A DNA stretch of 8,043 nucleotides, taken from Pseudomonadota bacterium. Its GTDB lineage: Bacteria; Pseudomonadota; Gammaproteobacteria; Burkholderiales; Casimicrobiaceae. Location: positions 1 through 8,043 of the forward strand of contig JAKLIE010000061.1 in assembly GCA_022709775.1 (NCBI GenBank), written 5' to 3'. The notes beneath the pieces were generated by a model. The model had not been told where the DNA came from. It did not search any database and saw only the letters and a list, made by a program, of their open reading frames with translations. Positions 6,260 through 8,043 of this stretch are shown here, in pieces (position 1 is the first letter of the stretch; each line of letters starts with the position of its first letter). The translations under genes were made by a program, and so were the position numbers.

Positions 6260-6283
6260 GGCCTCGTCGGAGCGCGCGAGACC

Positions 6284-6306
6284 GGAGCCGTATAATCCGC
6301 GGCTCC
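6284..6306 (+). promoter_or_regulatory. Consensus -10 box within a perfect inverted repeat, upstream of the patatin gene
   Basis: TATAAT at 6291-6296 is a perfect -10 box, giving an expected start near 6303 and a leader of about 26 bases before the GTG at 6329. It is flanked by GGAGCCG (6284-6290) and its exact reverse complement CGGCTCC (6300-6306), separated by nine bases. The palindrome would place an operator for a dimeric regulator right over the -10 box. No good -35 match is present at 16-18 bases, so the promoter may depend on an activator or be weak. Confidence 0.45.
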
Positions 6307-6328
6307 TCCGGTCCGGGCATCCCTCGTC

Positions 6329-7774
6329 GTGTCGCGTCTGCGCATCGTTCCGTGGTTCCTCGCCGTCGTCGCGCTGGCGCTCGCCGGCTGCGCGACGCGT
6401 CCGATCAACGCGCCGCTAGGGCAGATCGACCGCAAGGCGGGCTACCGGTACGAGACCCGCGCCGACCGCTCCGAAAACGATCCGTCGACCGTCGTCGTGC
6501 TCGCGTTCTCGGGGGGCGGCATGCGCGCGGCGGCGTTCTCCTACGGCGTGCTCGAGGAGCTGCGGCGGACCGGGGTCACGATCCACGGCAGGCGTTCGCG
6601 GCTCATAGACGAGATCGACCTGATCGCCGGCGTGTCGGGCGGCAGCTTCACCGCGCTCGCATTCGGCCTGCACGGCGAGCGCCTGTTCGACGACTACGAG
6701 CAGCGCTTCCTGAAGCGCGACGTCCAGGGCGAGCTCCTGGCGCGGCTTCTCTCGCCGGGGAACTGGGCGAGCCTCTCGTCCGACGGCTGGGGCCGCTCCG
6801 AGCTCGCGGCCGGGCTCTGGGACGAGCTTCTCTTCCACGGCAAGACGTATGCCGACCTGATGGCCGCCCCGGGGCCGATGATCCGGACGACGGCGACGGA
6901 GATCTCGACGGGCTCGCGACTCACGTTTTCGCAGAACGAATTCGACCTGATCTGCTCCGACCTCGCGTCGGTCCCGATCTCGCGCGCCGCAGCGGCGTCG
7001 TCGGCCGTGCCGCTCGTGATGTCGCCGGTCACGATCAACAACTACGGCGGCACCTGCGGCTACGAGATGCCGTACTGGGCGCGCCAGTTCGAGGATACCC
7101 GGAACCGGCTGCGGCCGGCGGGCCGCGCGCTGCAGCGGATCAAGGAGATGAAGGCGCTGCAGGACGGTGCGAACCGCCCCTACCTGCACCTGCTCGATGG
7201 CGGGCTCGCGGACAACCTGGGCGTGCGCGGAGTCCTCGAGTCGCTGGAAGAGCTCGAGGCTAGTCCCGTGCTGCGCAAGAGCGCGCGCATCTCGCGCATC
7301 GATCGCATGGTCGTGATCGTCGTCAACTCGCTTTCGGTGCCAAGGACCGACTGGGACCGCTCGGCGAAGCCTCCCGGCGACCTCGAGATCCTGCTCAAGG
7401 CGACCGGCGTGCCGATCGACCGGTACTCGTACGAGGGCGTCGAGCTCCTGCGCGACATCGTCGCGCGCTGGAGCACGCTGCGCGCGCTGGGCGAGGCCGG
7501 CGCGTTCGCGGGTGGAAACAACCCGGCGCTCGCGCGCGCGGTCGACGTGCCCGACATCGAGCTCTACGCGATCGACGTGAGCTTCGACGCCCACCCGTCC
7601 GCGGCGGAGCGCGCGTACCTGAACGATCTGCCGACGTCGTGGGTCCTCACCTCCGAGCAGGTCGACCGGCTGCGCGCGGCGGCGGGGGAGATCCTCCGAT
7701 CCTCGGACGAGTACGGGCGGATGCTGCAGGACTTCGCGGCGCCGCCGGCGCCGCCTGGATGGAGCCCCAAATGA
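6329..7774 (+). CDS. Patatin-like phospholipase family lipoprotein
   Basis: This is a 481 aa predicted lipid-acyl hydrolase attached to the outer membrane. Residues 1-21 are a lipoprotein signal (basic SRLR, hydrophobic core, lipobox LAGC with Cys21). Ala at +2 gives no inner-membrane retention signal, so the outer membrane is likely. The patatin domain starts at about residue 55 with the oxyanion motif SGGGMRA at 61-67, then the nucleophile elbow GVSGG with Ser103, and the catalytic dyad Asp290 in the DGGLADN motif. Residues after about 305 form a C-terminal extension that I do not recognise; it does not look like the beta-barrel of PlpD-type proteins. GTG at 6329 is the only start that gives a complete signal peptide, though no Shine-Dalgarno sequence is visible. 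The stop TGA overlaps the next ATG (ATGA), indicating one operon. Family members cleave phospholipids; the specific substrate is not readable here. Confidence 0.93.
   Translation: MSRLRIVPWFLAVVALALAGCATRPINAPLGQIDRKAGYRYETRADRSENDPSTVVVLAFSGGGMRAAAFSYGVLEELRRTGVTIHGRRSRLIDEIDLIAGVSGGSFTALAFGLHGERLFDDYEQRFLKRDVQGELLARLLSPGNWASLSSDGWGRSELAAGLWDELLFHGKTYADLMAAPGPMIRTTATEISTGSRLTFSQNEFDLICSDLASVPISRAAAASSAVPLVMSPVTINNYGGTCGYEMPYWARQFEDTRNRLRPAGRALQRIKEMKALQDGANRPYLHLLDGGLADNLGVRGVLESLEELEASPVLRKSARISRIDRMVVIVVNSLSVPRTDWDRSAKPPGDLEILLKATGVPIDRYSYEGVELLRDIVARWSTLRALGEAGAFAGGNNPALARAVDVPDIELYAIDVSFDAHPSAAERAYLNDLPTSWVLTSEQVDRLRAAAGEILRSSDEYGRMLQDFAAPPAPPGWSPK
7761..7764 (+). promoter_or_regulatory. 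Ribosome binding site for the aldehyde dehydrogenase
   Basis: GGAG lies six bases before the ATG at 7771, inside the last codons of the patatin gene. It supports a start that overlaps the patatin stop codon. Confidence 0.6.
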
Positions 7775-8043
7775 ACGCCTCCCTGCTGCAGGGTGCTTCG
7801 ACGCCAACGCCGCACGCCGACCTCCTGCGCCTGTTCGAGGCGCAGCGTGCCGCGTTCGTGCGGGACCCGAATCCCGACGCTGCCCTGCGTCGAGACCGCC
7901 TCGCGCGGCTCCTGGCACTGGCCCGCGAGCACGAGCAGGATTTCGTCGCCGCGATCGACCGCGACTTCGGGCACCGGTCGTCGCACGAGACGCGCCTCGC
8001 CGAGCTCTACATCGTCACGGCGGCTGCTCGATACGCGCTCGCG
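7771..8043 (+). CDS. Coniferyl aldehyde dehydrogenase-like protein, N-terminal part (runs off the window)
   Basis: The first 91 residues of an NAD(P)-dependent aldehyde dehydrogenase are present; the frame is open to the last base. The sequence LLRLFEAQRAAFVRDPNP (residues 18-35), then RRDRLARLLALAREHEQDFVAAIDRDFGHRS, then HETRLAEL, matches the beginning of the coniferyl aldehyde dehydrogenase (CalB-type) group. In that group the helical N-terminus carries RxxRLxxL and a DFGxRSxxET motif. The catalytic Cys and Glu lie beyond the window edge and cannot be checked. The reaction in this group is oxidation of an aromatic or fatty aldehyde to the acid; the exact substrate is often unknown despite the name. 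The start ATG overlaps the patatin stop as ATGA and has GGAG six bases upstream. Co-translation with a lipid hydrolase suggests membrane-lipid or fatty-aldehyde turnover rather than lignin metabolism, which is inference. Confidence 0.85.
   Translation, partial: MNASLLQGASTPTPHADLLRLFEAQRAAFVRDPNPDAALRRDRLARLLALAREHEQDFVAAIDRDFGHRSSHETRLAELYIVTAAARYALA

Noticed and set aside
5988..6264. Target-site duplication flanking the structured element
   Set aside because: The bases next to the two ends (GCTCT on the left, GGCCT on the right) do not match convincingly, so insertion by a transposase cannot be claimed from this copy alone.
6416..7918. Minus-strand frame of about 500 codons opposite the patatin gene
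   Set aside because: The translation is Arg/His/Asp-rich without motifs, while the plus strand shows a lipobox and all patatin catalytic motifs.

Overview
The window is one contiguous stretch of very GC-rich chromosome, densely coding, with short intergenic gaps. Gene content (NMT1/THI5-type ABC binding protein, Ada-AlkA fusion, Ogt, EamA transporter, HSL-type hydrolase, patatin lipoprotein, coniferyl-aldehyde-dehydrogenase-like protein) and the GC-rich codon choice suggest a betaproteobacterium, probably Burkholderiales. This is inference, because no rRNA or other marker gene is present. I see no transposase, integrase, CRISPR array or tRNA.

Layout. (1) 15-1001, minus strand: secreted solute-binding protein of an ABC importer; the rest of its system is not in the window. 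(2) 1002-1168: divergent promoter region. (3) 1169-4028, plus strand: a tightly overlapping three-gene operon. It encodes an Ada metal-binding/AraC/AlkA fusion (methylation sensor plus 3-methyladenine glycosylase), an Ogt O6-alkylguanine transferase (ATGA overlap) and an EamA/DMT transporter (GTGA overlap). The first two together carry the functions of an adaptive response to DNA alkylation, with the Ada halves distributed over two proteins. (4) 4164-5994, plus strand: an HSL-family alpha/beta hydrolase and, 4 bases later, a membrane-anchored TPR protein, preceded by a plausible sigma70 promoter. (5) 5993-6259: a non-coding, almost fully self-complementary element of about 267 bases. It has long terminal inverted repeats and two long internal arms that fold as a three-way junction. 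(6) 6329-7774: a patatin-like lipoprotein with a consensus TATAAT box, overlapped by ATGA with (7) 7771-8043, the N-terminal part of a coniferyl-aldehyde-dehydrogenase-like protein that runs off the window.

The most notable object is the structured element at 5993-6259. Its architecture resembles a repeat-type structured RNA or a non-autonomous mobile element. Imperfect pairs are more often rescued by G.U wobble on the minus strand, which hints that a minus-strand RNA is the selected form. It starts inside the stop codon of the TPR gene. I recall a Betaproteobacteria toxic small RNA family in Rfam that might be related, but I could not test this.
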